The notes beneath the pieces are model-generated. The model made no database searches, was not told the DNA's origin, and was given only the letters and a program-made list of their open reading frames with translations. Positions 9,518-18,318 of a DNA stretch of 64,000 nt are shown here, in pieces (the stretch's first letter is position 1; the number at the start of each line of letters is the position of its first letter). This DNA is from Chryseobacterium nepalense. Lineage in GTDB: Bacteria; Bacteroidota; Bacteroidia; Flavobacteriales; Weeksellaceae. Both the position numbers and the translations under genes were made by a program. The stretch is taken from contig NZ_CP096203.1 in the NCBI RefSeq assembly GCF_023195755.1, positions 186,001-250,000 on the forward strand. The letters are read 5' to 3'.

Positions 9518-10321
9518 ATGAATAAAAATATCGTAAAAACATTAGTATTAGGAACGCTCCTCACATTCGGATTTTCTAATGCTCAAAACAAACCAAAAGT
9601 TGTTCTGGACAACTTTTTCAACAACGAAAAAAGAGAAAATAAAGAAACCAAAGTTTTGGAATCGTGGCATTACACGTGGAATGATACAACCAATGGGGGC
9701 TTTTCTATGTTGGGCGAACTTTTCCAAAAGCAAGGCGCAGAAATCAGCACATTAACAACAGCTCCTTCAAAAAATGATTTAAAAAATGCTAACATTTACA
9801 TCATTGTTGACCCCGATATCGATAAGGAAGCGTACGGCGGAAAAGCCAACCTAATGGATGCTAAAACGATAAAAAACCTGGAAAAATGGGTGAAAAACGG
9901 AGGTGTTCTCGTTCTGCTAAGCAACGACAATGGCAACTCTGAGTTTGAACATTTCAACAAACTGGCAGAGAAATTCGGGATTCATTTTAATGATGACAGT
10001 ATTAACAGGCTGAAAGGCAGAGAATTTGAGAAAGGTGCAGTCTACGTAAAACCGGGAAATGAAGTCTTTTCGGAACTTAAATTATATATGAAAGAAGTCA
10101 GCACTATTTCAGTAAAAGCACCTGCAAAGCCATTTTTGTACGCTGAAAACCAAGTGATTGGTGCCATTGCGAAAGTGGGAAAAGGAACTGTCTTCGCTTT
10201 AGGTGATCCTTGGTGTTATAACGAATACATTGACGGAAAAAAACTAACTGAAGATTTTTCGAATTATGAAGGAACCGAAGAATGGGTAAAGTGGTTATTG
10301 AAGCAGATTTCAAAAAAATAA
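9518..10321 (+). CDS. Secreted DUF4350-like protein of the pectin locus
   Basis: A 267-residue protein with a signal peptide (about 1-22). The rest looks like a single Rossmann-like, glutamine-amidotransferase-like domain of the DUF4350 type: strands end in YIIVDPDIDKE and GGVLVLLSNDNGN, followed by FNKLAEKFGIHFNDD and a late GKGTVFALGDPW. No catalytic Cys triad is evident, so it is probably a binding or accessory module rather than an enzyme. From memory, such domains occur fused to, or next to, GH105/GH88 unsaturated uronyl hydrolases; here one lies two genes downstream. It sits alone between two repeat-containing gaps in the RG-I operon block. The domain name is a recollection from sequence pattern, not a profile match, and no activity is claimed. 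Confidence 0.6.
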   Translation: MNKNIVKTLVLGTLLTFGFSNAQNKPKVVLDNFFNNEKRENKETKVLESWHYTWNDTTNGGFSMLGELFQKQGAEISTLTTAPSKNDLKNANIYIIVDPDIDKEAYGGKANLMDAKTIKNLEKWVKNGGVLVLLSNDNGNSEFEHFNKLAEKFGIHFNDDSINRLKGREFEKGAVYVKPGNEVFSELKLYMKEVSTISVKAPAKPFLYAENQVIGAIAKVGKGTVFALGDPWCYNEYIDGKKLTEDFSNYEGTEEWVKWLLKQISKK

Positions 10322-10330
10322 CCAAAGTTG

Positions 10331-10344
10331 TGCAATCGATTGAA
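10331..10344 (+). promoter_or_regulatory. LacI-type operator-like palindrome
   Basis: TGCAATCGATTGAA begins 9 nt after the DUF4350-like gene and fits the general LacI-family operator pattern TGnAAnCGnTTnCA except in its last half-site. Similar sequences stand near rhaT, susD and the NTF2-like gene. It is about 240 nt upstream of the PL11 start, so a role there is only possible. Confidence 0.3.
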
Positions 10345-10354
10345 TTCGAGTGAT

Positions 10355-10532
10355 GTCATTACGAGGGAACGACGAAGCAATCTGCTCAAGCAGTTTGCCA
10401 TTTCAGCGTTTAAATGTTATTGATAGAACGTTTGTCATTCTGACGAAGGAAGAATTTTACCAGATAAATTGAGATTCTTCACTGCATTTTTGAACTTCGT
10501 TCGTAGACTTTCAGTCTATGTTTAGAATGACA
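10355..10532 (+). repeat. Two REP/MITE-like intergenic elements
   Basis: Two elements fill most of the gap before the PL11 gene. The first, 10355-10383, reads GTCATTACGAGGGAACGACG then AAGCAATCT; a reverse-complement relative lies at 24511-24538. The second, 10433-10532, is about 100 nt bounded by the perfect 9-bp inverted repeat TGTCATTCT/AGAATGACA, with an internal hairpin TAGACT-TTC-AGTCTA and a further pair GAAGAAT/ATTCTTC. Neither encodes a protein. They look like short non-autonomous mobile or palindromic elements. Confidence 0.6.
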
Positions 10533-10580
10533 TCGAGCAAATATTATAAAGCATTCTGCTAACTTATTAAAACAAGATTT

Positions 10581-12467
10581 ATGAAAATCAAATATATATT
10601 CATTACATCCGCCATTTTTCTTTCGCAAGTTTTTTTCGCGCAAAGACAAATGGAATACCTGAAAAGAGGAATCGTTGCGATTCCAGCAGAATCAGGCGTT
10701 TTTGTAAGTTGGCGATTGTTGGGAACGGAAGCTCAGAACATGCATTTCGATTTGTATCGCACAGAAAAGAATCAGACCAAAAAACTGAATGATAAACCTT
10801 TGCTCAGCGAAACCAATTTTTTAGATAAAACCGCTGACAAAAGAAAAAACTATACCTACTTCGTAAAATCAAATACGCAACACCAAGACGTTGACCAGGA
10901 TTTTGCGGAATACACGGCGAATCAAAAACCGTATTTTTCAATTCCGTTGAAAACGCCTCAAGGTTACACGCCGAATGATGCTTCAGTTGCCGATTTGGAT
11001 GGCGATGGCGAATATGAAATTATTCTTCATCAAACCGGAAGGTCGCACGATAACAGCCAGAAAGGAGAGACTGACCCGCCTATTATTCAGGCTTATAAAA
11101 TGAATGGAAAGTTTCTGTGGGAGATTAATTTAGGCAAAAATATCCGGGAAGGAGCGCATTACACGCAGTTTTTAGTTTATGATTTAGATCAGGACGGAAA
11201 AGCGGAAATCGTAATGAAAACTGCCGACGGAAGCAAAGACGGAAAAGGAAAATTCATTGGTGACCCAACGAAAAATTACGTCAACGAAAACGGAATGATT
11301 CTTTCCGGACCCGAATTTCTGACGGTTTTCGATGGGCAAACAGGAGAAGAAATTCATACCGTCAATTATCAGGTTCCAAGATTTGCAGGAAGTTTAAATC
11401 CAACTGCCGAACAAATGACCGAAACCTGGGGCGATGCCAAAGGAAACCGTATCGATCGGTTTTTGGGAGCTGTTGCTTATCTCGATGGGAAGACTCCGAG
11501 TGTGATTATGTCACGAGGCTATTACACCAGAACAGCGATTGCAGCCTGGGATTTTAAAGACAAAAAACTGAGTCTTCGGTGGCTTTTCGATACCGAAAGT
11601 TCAGAAGAAAACAAACAATACCGCGGACAGGGAAATCATAACTTAACAATTGCCGATGTCGATAATGACGAAAAAGACGAAATCGTTTTCGGAGCAATGA
11701 CGGTTGATGATGACGGAAAAGTGTTGAACAGCACAGGTTACGGTCACGGTGATGCTGTGCACGTTGGAGATTTAGACCCATCTAATCCGGGATTGGAAAT
11801 TTTTGATATTCAGGAACGTTTTGATGATGCGGGAGCGCACTTCAGGGATGGAAAAACAGGAAAAGTGCTTTGGAAATTGCCGTCAACCGTGTACAGTCAG
11901 GCGAGTAAATTCCAGGGTCCGGGAAGAGGTTTATCTTTAAATATCGACCCTCGTTATGAAGGTTCCGAATGTTGGGCGGCCGGTGCAGGACTGAAAGGCG
12001 TTTATAGTGCTAGGGGAAAGAAAATCACCGATAAAAATCCGGCAGTGAATATGGGGATTTATTGGGACGGCGATTTTTTAAGTGAAATTTTAGACGGAAC
12101 TGTTGTTTCCAAATGGGACTGGGAAAATGAAAAGTCAAACCTGATTTTCGATGCTAAAGATTTTCAGTGCGAATCCAATAACGGAACAAAGAAAAATCCG
12201 GCTCTGGTTGCCGATTTATTCGGAGACTGGCGAGAAGAAGTGATTTACAGAACTGCCGATAATCAGGAATTGAGAATTTTCAGCACGACCAGTCCGACAA
12301 AACACAGATTGTACACTTTAATGCACAATCCGCAATACCGATTGAGTATCGTTTGGCAAAATGTGGGGTACAATCAGCCGCCACACACCGATTATTATTT
12401 GGAGGAATCGGTGAAAGAAGTTCCAAAACCTAATGTTTATGTTGTAAAACCTAAGATTGATAATTAA
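10581..12467 (+). CDS. Rhamnogalacturonan lyase, family PL11
   Basis: A secreted polysaccharide lyase of family PL11 (YesW/YesX type), which cuts the rhamnose-galacturonic acid backbone of RG-I by beta-elimination and leaves an unsaturated galacturonyl end. Signal peptide about 1-21; the mature protein begins with the family block RQMEYLKRGIVAIPA and contains the calcium-binding propeller repeats seen as DLDGDGEYEIILHQTG, DLDQDGKAEIVMKTADG and DVDNDEKDEIVFGAM. Length 628 is normal for the family. It is followed after 13 nt by the GH105 hydrolase that acts on its unsaturated products, a classic pairing. Calcium dependence is known for the family. Subtype (endo or exo) cannot be told. Confidence 0.94.
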   Translation: MKIKYIFITSAIFLSQVFFAQRQMEYLKRGIVAIPAESGVFVSWRLLGTEAQNMHFDLYRTEKNQTKKLNDKPLLSETNFLDKTADKRKNYTYFVKSNTQHQDVDQDFAEYTANQKPYFSIPLKTPQGYTPNDASVADLDGDGEYEIILHQTGRSHDNSQKGETDPPIIQAYKMNGKFLWEINLGKNIREGAHYTQFLVYDLDQDGKAEIVMKTADGSKDGKGKFIGDPTKNYVNENGMILSGPEFLTVFDGQTGEEIHTVNYQVPRFAGSLNPTAEQMTETWGDAKGNRIDRFLGAVAYLDGKTPSVIMSRGYYTRTAIAAWDFKDKKLSLRWLFDTESSEENKQYRGQGNHNLTIADVDNDEKDEIVFGAMTVDDDGKVLNSTGYGHGDAVHVGDLDPSNPGLEIFDIQERFDDAGAHFRDGKTGKVLWKLPSTVYSQASKFQGPGRGLSLNIDPRYEGSECWAAGAGLKGVYSARGKKITDKNPAVNMGIYWDGDFLSEILDGTVVSKWDWENEKSNLIFDAKDFQCESNNGTKKNPALVADLFGDWREEVIYRTADNQELRIFSTTSPTKHRLYTLMHNPQYRLSIVWQNVGYNQPPHTDYYLEESVKEVPKPNVYVVKPKIDN

Positions 12468-12480
12468 ATTTAAATATAAA

Positions 12481-13638
12481 ATGAAAAGACTATTAACAAC
12501 AGGCATTTTTGCACTGATCATCGCAGGAATGACTTCCTGTTCGGTTCAAAAGAAAAATACAGCAAATGCAGATCTTCCAAATAAAAAAGAAGTTCTGGAA
12601 GTTGCAGAACGAGCCAATCAATACTTTATGAACAAATGGACGGATCCGGGAAAAGAAATTGTCGGGAAAAAAATCTGGCCGAGCAATCTATGGACTAGAG
12701 CGGTTTATTATGAAGGATTGATGGCATTGTATAAAGTTGATCCTAAAAAAGAATACTATAATTACGCTTTGGATTGGTCGCAAAAACACAATTGGGATAT
12801 GATGCGCGGAACATTTACAAGAAATGCCGATAACCAGGCGTGCGGACAGACTTATCTCGATCTTTACGAGATTGATGGAAGAAAACATCCTGAACGGATC
12901 AAATACGTGAAAATGTCGATGGACAGTATGATTGCTTCGGGGAAGTCGGATGATTGGTGGTGGATTGACGCTTTACAAATGGGAATGCCGATTTTTACAA
13001 AATTGGGAAGAATCACCGGCGACAAAAAGTATTTTGACAAGAATTACGAAATGTACGCTTTCACCAAATATAAGCACGGAGGAAACGGCCTCTACAATGC
13101 AAAAGATAAACTCTGGTGGAGAGATAAAAGCTTTGTTCCGCCATATAAAGAACCGAACGGCGAAGATTGCTACTGGAGCCGCGGAAACGGCTGGGTATTA
13201 GCCGCACTTGCCAGAACTTTGGAAGATACACCCAAGTCGGATGCGCATTATCAGGAATATCTACAGGATTATAAAAATTTGTTATCGGCTTTGGTTCCCA
13301 TCCAGAGAGAAGACGGTTTCTGGAATGTAAGCCTTCATGACCCGACAAATTTTGGCGGAAAAGAAATGACGGGAACTGCATTGTTTGTATATGGAATGTC
13401 CTATGGAATCAACAAAGGTCTGATTGATAAAAAGACATATCTGCCGGTTGTAATCAAAGCCTGGAATGCCATTGTTAAAGATTCTGTTCAGCCTAGCGGA
13501 TTTTTGGGTTGGGTTCAGGGTACCGGAAAAGAACCGAAAGATGGACAGCCACTTTCCGTGAGCAAAGAGCCTGATTTTGAAGATTATGGCCTTGGTTGTC
13601 TATTGCTGGCTGCAAGTGAAGTGTATCAATTAAAATAA
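12481..13638 (+). CDS. Unsaturated rhamnogalacturonyl hydrolase, GH105 (lipoprotein)
   Basis: A GH105 enzyme that removes the unsaturated galacturonic acid from the non-reducing end of lyase products. I prefer the start at 12481 to the in-frame ATG at 12457, because it yields a clean lipoprotein signal with lipobox GMTSC (acylated Cys20); the longer form overlaps the upstream gene and spoils the signal. No acidic surface-export signal follows the Cys, so a periplasm-facing anchor is likely. The (alpha/alpha)6-barrel motifs of YteR-type enzymes are present: DDWWWIDALQMGMP and GEDCYWSRGNGWV, and a late EDYGLGCLLLA. It is co-transcribed with the PL11 lyase. It is one of two GH105 genes in the locus. 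Confidence 0.92.
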   Translation: MKRLLTTGIFALIIAGMTSCSVQKKNTANADLPNKKEVLEVAERANQYFMNKWTDPGKEIVGKKIWPSNLWTRAVYYEGLMALYKVDPKKEYYNYALDWSQKHNWDMMRGTFTRNADNQACGQTYLDLYEIDGRKHPERIKYVKMSMDSMIASGKSDDWWWIDALQMGMPIFTKLGRITGDKKYFDKNYEMYAFTKYKHGGNGLYNAKDKLWWRDKSFVPPYKEPNGEDCYWSRGNGWVLAALARTLEDTPKSDAHYQEYLQDYKNLLSALVPIQREDGFWNVSLHDPTNFGGKEMTGTALFVYGMSYGINKGLIDKKTYLPVVIKAWNAIVKDSVQPSGFLGWVQGTGKEPKDGQPLSVSKEPDFEDYGLGCLLLAASEVYQLK

Positions 13639-13755
13639 TAAAAGGCTTTTGTTTTCGAATTTTTATTTGATTTAAACCTTTAACAGATGCTTACAACATA
13701 GGTTTTTACGGTTAAATGTATACTATAATCATATTTATTTATAGTTTAGAAATTT

Positions 13756-13763
13756 TAAATTTG
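13756..13763 (+). promoter_or_regulatory. Probable -7 promoter box for rhaT
   Basis: TAAATTTG matches the Bacteroidota -7 consensus TAnnTTTG exactly, with a weak TTTA about 18 nt upstream. Transcription would start near 13770, placing the palindrome at 13802-13829 in the early transcribed region and making the downstream ATG at 13861 the sensible start of rhaT. Confidence 0.5.
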
Positions 13764-13801
13764 CCTTTTCAATCCAGAATCACATTTATTTACATGACAC
13801 T

Positions 13802-13829
13802 ACAAGATGCGCGATCGATTACATCTTGT
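13802..13829 (+). promoter_or_regulatory. Operator-like palindrome in the rhaT leader
   Basis: The arms ACAAGATG and CATCTTGT form a perfect 8-bp inverted repeat around a 12-nt centre that holds GCGATCGATTA. The centre shares TGCGC-R-ATCGATTACA (R is A or G) with the site in front of the NTF2-like gene at 28728-28743, where it is read on the other strand. This is the best candidate site for rhamnose-dependent control of the permease. Confidence 0.5.
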
Positions 13830-13860
13830 TAATTTTCAGACTCAATCGAACGATAAAATT

Positions 13861-14949
13861 ATGAACGCATTATTAGGAGTTATTTTTCATTTTTTAGGAG
13901 GTTTTTCTTCGGGAAGTTTTTATTTGCCCTATAAAAAAGTTAAAGGCTGGCAATGGGAAACATTTTGGTTAATAGGAGGTGTCTTTTCATGGATTATTGT
14001 TCCGCCGCTGGCTGCCTATCTTACTATTCCGGATTTTTGGGAAATTATTCAGAATGAAAGTTCATCAATTTTAGGATTAACCTTTTTGTTCGGAGCGTTG
14101 TGGGGAATCGGTGGCTTCATGTACGGTTTAGGAGTCAGGTACTTAGGGGTTGCCCTGGGAAGCAGTATCATGCTGGGACTTACCATGGTGATCGGCTCGC
14201 TTGTTCCTTCTATTTTTTACGAATTTTCGCCTCACGAAGGAAAGGACAATATCGGACTGATGATTTCAAGCACATGGGGAAGAATGGTCCTTCTGGGACT
14301 TTTTGTATGCGTTATCGGAATTATCATCAGCGGAAAGGCCGGTGTGATGAAAGATAAAGAGCTTCAGAAAGAATCTAAAGATCCTCACGGTACATCGGTA
14401 AAAACCGAGTATAAATTCGGACTTGGACTTACGGTGGCTATCATTTCCGGAGTTTTGAGCGCCTGTTTCAATTTCGGACTTGAAGCCGGAAAACCTATGG
14501 CAATGGTAGCCAACGATGCATGGAAAGCTGCAAATCCCGGTCAGGGAGAATTTCTGTTCCAGAATAATGTAACCTATATTGTTGTCCTTTGGGGCGGTAT
14601 GGCTTCTAATCTTTTGGGCTGCCTTTATCTGTCATTTAAAAATAAATCTTATTCAGATTACACTAAAAAAAATGTGCCTGTTGCAAAAAATATTCTTTTC
14701 TGCGCATTGGCAGGGACCATGTGGTTCTTACAGTTTTTTTTCTACGGAATGGGTGAAAGTAAAATGGGGAACGGTCCGAGCTCATGGATTTTACACATGG
14801 CGTTTATCATCTTGATCGCCAATCTCTGGGGAGTGGTCATTAAAGAATGGAAAGGGGTTTCCAAAAAAACAATTTCTACTATTGTGGTTGGGATGATTGT
14901 TATGTTTATCTCTATTCTTATCGTAGGATACGGAAATTCCTTGCGCTAA
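13861..14949 (+). CDS. rhaT: L-rhamnose:H+ symporter RhaT
   Basis: An inner-membrane permease of the RhaT family, within the drug/metabolite transporter superfamily, importing L-rhamnose with a proton. About ten hydrophobic segments are visible, starting with the family opening LLGVIFHFLGGFSSGSFYLP, then KKVKGWQWETFW, and SACFNFGLEAGKP in the middle. I choose the ATG at 13861 (362 residues) over the one at 13807: the longer version adds a hydrophilic stretch unlike the family, and that ATG lies inside an operator-like palindrome. It stands alone between the RG-I enzymes and susC, with its own promoter and a terminator after it. Since it takes free rhamnose, it depends on the periplasmic GH106 activity. 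Confidence 0.93.
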   Translation: MNALLGVIFHFLGGFSSGSFYLPYKKVKGWQWETFWLIGGVFSWIIVPPLAAYLTIPDFWEIIQNESSSILGLTFLFGALWGIGGFMYGLGVRYLGVALGSSIMLGLTMVIGSLVPSIFYEFSPHEGKDNIGLMISSTWGRMVLLGLFVCVIGIIISGKAGVMKDKELQKESKDPHGTSVKTEYKFGLGLTVAIISGVLSACFNFGLEAGKPMAMVANDAWKAANPGQGEFLFQNNVTYIVVLWGGMASNLLGCLYLSFKNKSYSDYTKKNVPVAKNILFCALAGTMWFLQFFFYGMGESKMGNGPSSWILHMAFIILIANLWGVVIKEWKGVSKKTISTIVVGMIVMFISILIVGYGNSLR

Positions 14950-15003
14950 TAAAGCTTTACCACGGTATTATTTCATACAGTTTATATAGTTTAATTTCTC
15001 TTA

Positions 15004-15030
15004 GGTGTTGATTTTTCAGCACCTTTTTTT
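15004..15030 (+). terminator. Rho-independent terminator after rhaT
   Basis: The hairpin GGTGTTGA-TTTT-TCAGCACC is followed by seven T residues. It separates rhaT from susC. The remainder of this 307-nt gap (14950-15256) is very A+T-rich and shows no gene and no convincing promoter box. Confidence 0.85.
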
Positions 15031-15256
15031 ATGCTATGCGTATAATTTCGGGAGAAGGTGTTTGATTTATGTTGAAATTTATTTATTGCGAATTTTTATT
15101 TTAATTCATTTAATTGTGACTAAATTTTTATATTTAATTGATTTTAATTATAAAATTGATATTTAATTAACTTAAATAATGAATATTTTAATACAGGATA
15201 TTGCAGGATGGCTGAATATTTCTAAGGATGTATTTTGGTGATGTAAAAATTAATAT

Positions 15257-18200
15257 ATGTCTATTAAAATCAAACAGAAGAATTTTAAGCCACTTATTGC
15301 ACCGCTATTTTTGCTTGCATCTGGCTTTATGTTCGGGCAAAAGGCAGTAAATGACACTGTGAAAGAAAAGACTAAAGATATTGAGGAGGTGGTCGTTATT
15401 GGTTATGGTAAAGTTAAAAAATCAGATCTTACAGGATCGGTATCTTCAGTTTCTGCAAAAGATCTGGCGGCAACACCGGCAATGAATGCTTTACAGGCAT
15501 TACAGGGCAGGGCAGCAGGATTAAATATTGTTACGGCAGGTGGTGCACCCGGAGCAGGAGCAAATGTTACCGTTCGTGGTGGTGCTTCCATTACCCAGGG
15601 AACGGAGCCTCTTTATATTGTAGACGGTTTCCAGCTGGACAACGCGCTTAATATTATTAATCCCAACGATATTGAAAGTATTGATGTACTGAAAGGTGCT
15701 TCCGCCATTGCAATTTACGGTGCAAGAGGTTCAAACGGTATTATTGTTATTAAAACTAAAACCGGAAAAAAAGGAAGAATTACCATCAACTACAATTCAT
15801 TCATGTCTTTCGATATGCTGTCAAAGAAGCTGGACATGGTTTCAAATTCTGAACAGTTTGTGAAATATCAGTATGAAATGGCACAGCTCCAGGGAAAAAC
15901 CACTCAGTGGAGCAATGTTTTTGATAATAGTTTAGGAACAGACTCTCCCGGATTTTACACTGGTGCATTTGCCAGGATCAACAACCGCTACGCATCTGCA
16001 CCTGCACTGGACTGGCAGGAAAGAATGCTTGGGGGGACGGGAGTTACCCAAAACCATAACGTGAGTGTTTCGGCAGGTAGTGATAAGACGCAGACGTTCA
16101 TTAGTTATAATTATAATAAGCAGGATGGTTTGCTGCAGAATTTCAGTGAAACCAGAAACTCTTTACGTGCTAATGTCAATTCAGAACTGTACAAAGGAAT
16201 ACGGTTGGATTTCAGTTCCATGTTTAATTCAAATTCCACTAATGGTGGCGGAGCCTATTCGGGAATGAAAAAAATATTGCTCCAGCCTATCACAGGAGGA
16301 ACATTATTTAGCCAGGATCAGTTATTCAATACGCAGACTTTTCCTGATTTTTCAGCATTGGATTCAGGTTTCGACACGGAAAATCCGTATATCGAAACGG
16401 CAGCATCTACGCAGAACAGAAGGGTAAGAACCTTCCTTGCCAATGTGGGTCTGGAATTTGATTTCCTGAAAGATTTTACATTCAGAACGGCAGGATCTTA
16501 TAACTGGACCAATACCAAAGCCACGGCGTTTTCAGATAAAAATTCCCGTGCGTACCTTACAGATCCTGTCAATACCGGTATTAACGGAAGTATCGGGAAT
16601 TCTGAGGCGTACCGATATCAGATCACCAATACATTGACATATAATAAAACGTTAGGCGAGAAACATAAAATAACCGGGCTTATCGGTAATGAAATCATCT
16701 ATCAGGAAAGTGAGAGCAACAGCATGAGGCTGGTAAGATTTCCATCTATTTTAAATTATGGACTGGATGATATATCCAATGCGACTGTTGCGGATAAAAG
16801 TACGGACAGATCATCATTCAGCCTGCTTTCCTATTTTGCAAGAGTAAATTATAATTATGATAATCGTTACCTTCTTACCGGTACGGTGCGCCGTGACGGA
16901 TCTTCAAAATTCGGACCAGATAATAAATGGGGTGTATTTCCTTCTGTAGCTGCTGCATGGAGAGTTTCAGAAGAAGGTTTCTGGAAAAACTCCAAAATCG
17001 AAAATTATGTTAATGATCTTAAATTCAGGTTTGAATACGGGATCGTTGGTAATAACAGTATTCCGGATAATGTTTTCAGAACCAATGTTGTGGGAACAGA
17101 TTATCCTCTGAATAATACGGTAGGAAATCTTGCTCTGGTAACAAGCAGTGTTCTGGGGAACCGTATGGTTCAGTGGGAGGAAATGAGATCCACCAATATC
17201 GGGGTAGATTTAGCATTGTTTAATAACAGGATTAAATTAACATCAGAATGGTACAACAACAATGTTACCGGCATGTTGCTGGAAACTGTATTGCCTGCAT
17301 CTACGGGATATGCGAGACAGTTTAAAAATATCGGTTCCATGAAAAATACCGGTATGGAATTCACTTTAAACTCAATCAACGTAAAGTCCGGTGATTTTAG
17401 ATGGTCTACAGATGCTAATGTTGGGTTCAATAAATCAAAAGTATTATCACTGGATGAAGGAAGACAATTCAGAAACTTCAGTGTCGGCAGCAACAGGGCA
17501 GGTATGGTAACCTATTATGCTACCGTCGGAGAAGAATTAGGAGATATGTATGGATATGTTTATCAGGGAATTTATACGACCGACGATTTTATCCAGGAAT
17601 CCAACGGATCATTAACATTAAAACCAGGAGTTGTAAAACCGGCTTCCGGAACTCCTAAACCCGGAGATATCAAATTTGCAGCAGATAATGAGGCCGGAGA
17701 TCAGTTTACAAGAAAACTGGTAAAAATAGGAAATGGAACACCGGATTTTATCGGAGGGATCAGCAATAATTTTTCGTATAAAGGTTTTGATCTTGCAGTA
17801 TTCTTAAAATTTAGTGTAGGGGGTGATATTTACAATGCTACCAAGCATAGTTTGAGCCCATATGCTTTATTTCAAAATACGCCTTCGGAATTCGGAGATA
17901 ATTATTATCGTATTATTGATCCTAATACCGGTCAGGCCACTACAAATCTTGCACGATTAAAAGAACTGAATCCTGATGAAGAATCCCGTCTTTGGAGCTT
18001 AAATACTACCAACTCAGGATATATTACTTATCCGTCATCGTATTATGTGGAAGATGGTTCTTATTTAAGAATTGCTATGGTAACGCTGGGGTACTCCTTC
18101 CCGAGAGAATTTTTAAGCCATGTGAAACTTACCAATGCGCGTATCTACTTTACCGTTAATAACTTAGCAACAATTACGGGATATTCAGGCTATGATCCGG

Positions 18201-18301
18201 AAGTTTCTGCGGCCAGCGGCGTTACGGTTACGCCGGGATACGACAGCTCTTCATACCCACGTTCAAGAAGTTACGTTCTTGGTATTAATTTAACTTTCTA
18301 A
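15257..18301 (+). CDS. SusC/RagA-type TonB-dependent outer-membrane transporter
   Basis: A TonB-dependent outer-membrane channel that, with the SusD partner, imports glycan fragments, here most likely RG-I oligosaccharides. A signal peptide (about 1-28) is followed almost at once by the TonB-box-like DIEEVVVIGYG (about 41-51), then the plug domain (ALQGRAAGL, EPLYIVDGFQ, DIESIDVLKGASAIAIYGARGSNG) and a 22-strand-type barrel ending in an aromatic-rich strand and terminal Phe. The carboxypeptidase-like regulatory domain that usually precedes the plug in SusC proteins is missing. At 1014 residues it fits the short form. susD follows after 17 nt in the same transcript. Confidence 0.95.
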   Translation: MSIKIKQKNFKPLIAPLFLLASGFMFGQKAVNDTVKEKTKDIEEVVVIGYGKVKKSDLTGSVSSVSAKDLAATPAMNALQALQGRAAGLNIVTAGGAPGAGANVTVRGGASITQGTEPLYIVDGFQLDNALNIINPNDIESIDVLKGASAIAIYGARGSNGIIVIKTKTGKKGRITINYNSFMSFDMLSKKLDMVSNSEQFVKYQYEMAQLQGKTTQWSNVFDNSLGTDSPGFYTGAFARINNRYASAPALDWQERMLGGTGVTQNHNVSVSAGSDKTQTFISYNYNKQDGLLQNFSETRNSLRANVNSELYKGIRLDFSSMFNSNSTNGGGAYSGMKKILLQPITGGTLFSQDQLFNTQTFPDFSALDSGFDTENPYIETAASTQNRRVRTFLANVGLEFDFLKDFTFRTAGSYNWTNTKATAFSDKNSRAYLTDPVNTGINGSIGNSEAYRYQITNTLTYNKTLGEKHKITGLIGNEIIYQESESNSMRLVRFPSILNYGLDDISNATVADKSTDRSSFSLLSYFARVNYNYDNRYLLTGTVRRDGSSKFGPDNKWGVFPSVAAAWRVSEEGFWKNSKIENYVNDLKFRFEYGIVGNNSIPDNVFRTNVVGTDYPLNNTVGNLALVTSSVLGNRMVQWEEMRSTNIGVDLALFNNRIKLTSEWYNNNVTGMLLETVLPASTGYARQFKNIGSMKNTGMEFTLNSINVKSGDFRWSTDANVGFNKSKVLSLDEGRQFRNFSVGSNRAGMVTYYATVGEELGDMYGYVYQGIYTTDDFIQESNGSLTLKPGVVKPASGTPKPGDIKFAADNEAGDQFTRKLVKIGNGTPDFIGGISNNFSYKGFDLAVFLKFSVGGDIYNATKHSLSPYALFQNTPSEFGDNYYRIIDPNTGQATTNLARLKELNPDEESRLWSLNTTNSGYITYPSSYYVEDGSYLRIAMVTLGYSFPREFLSHVKLTNARIYFTVNNLATITGYSGYDPEVSAASGVTVTPGYDSSSYPRSRSYVLGINLTF

Positions 18302-18302
18302 A

Positions 18303-18316
18303 TGCAAACGATTACA
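18303..18316 (+). promoter_or_regulatory. LacI-type operator-like sequence between susC and susD
   Basis: TGCAAACGATTACA matches the general LacI-family pattern TGnAAnCGnTTnCA at every fixed position. It fills the short gap immediately before the susD start codon. A site there could tune SusD alone or be fortuitous. The related sites are at 10331, 13802 and 28728. Confidence 0.35.
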
Positions 18317-18318
18317 TC

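Noticed and set aside
13807..13860. Upstream in-frame ATG for rhaT
   Set aside because: It adds 18 hydrophilic residues not typical of RhaT and lies within the operator-like palindrome; the ATG at 13861 gives the family's normal N-terminus.
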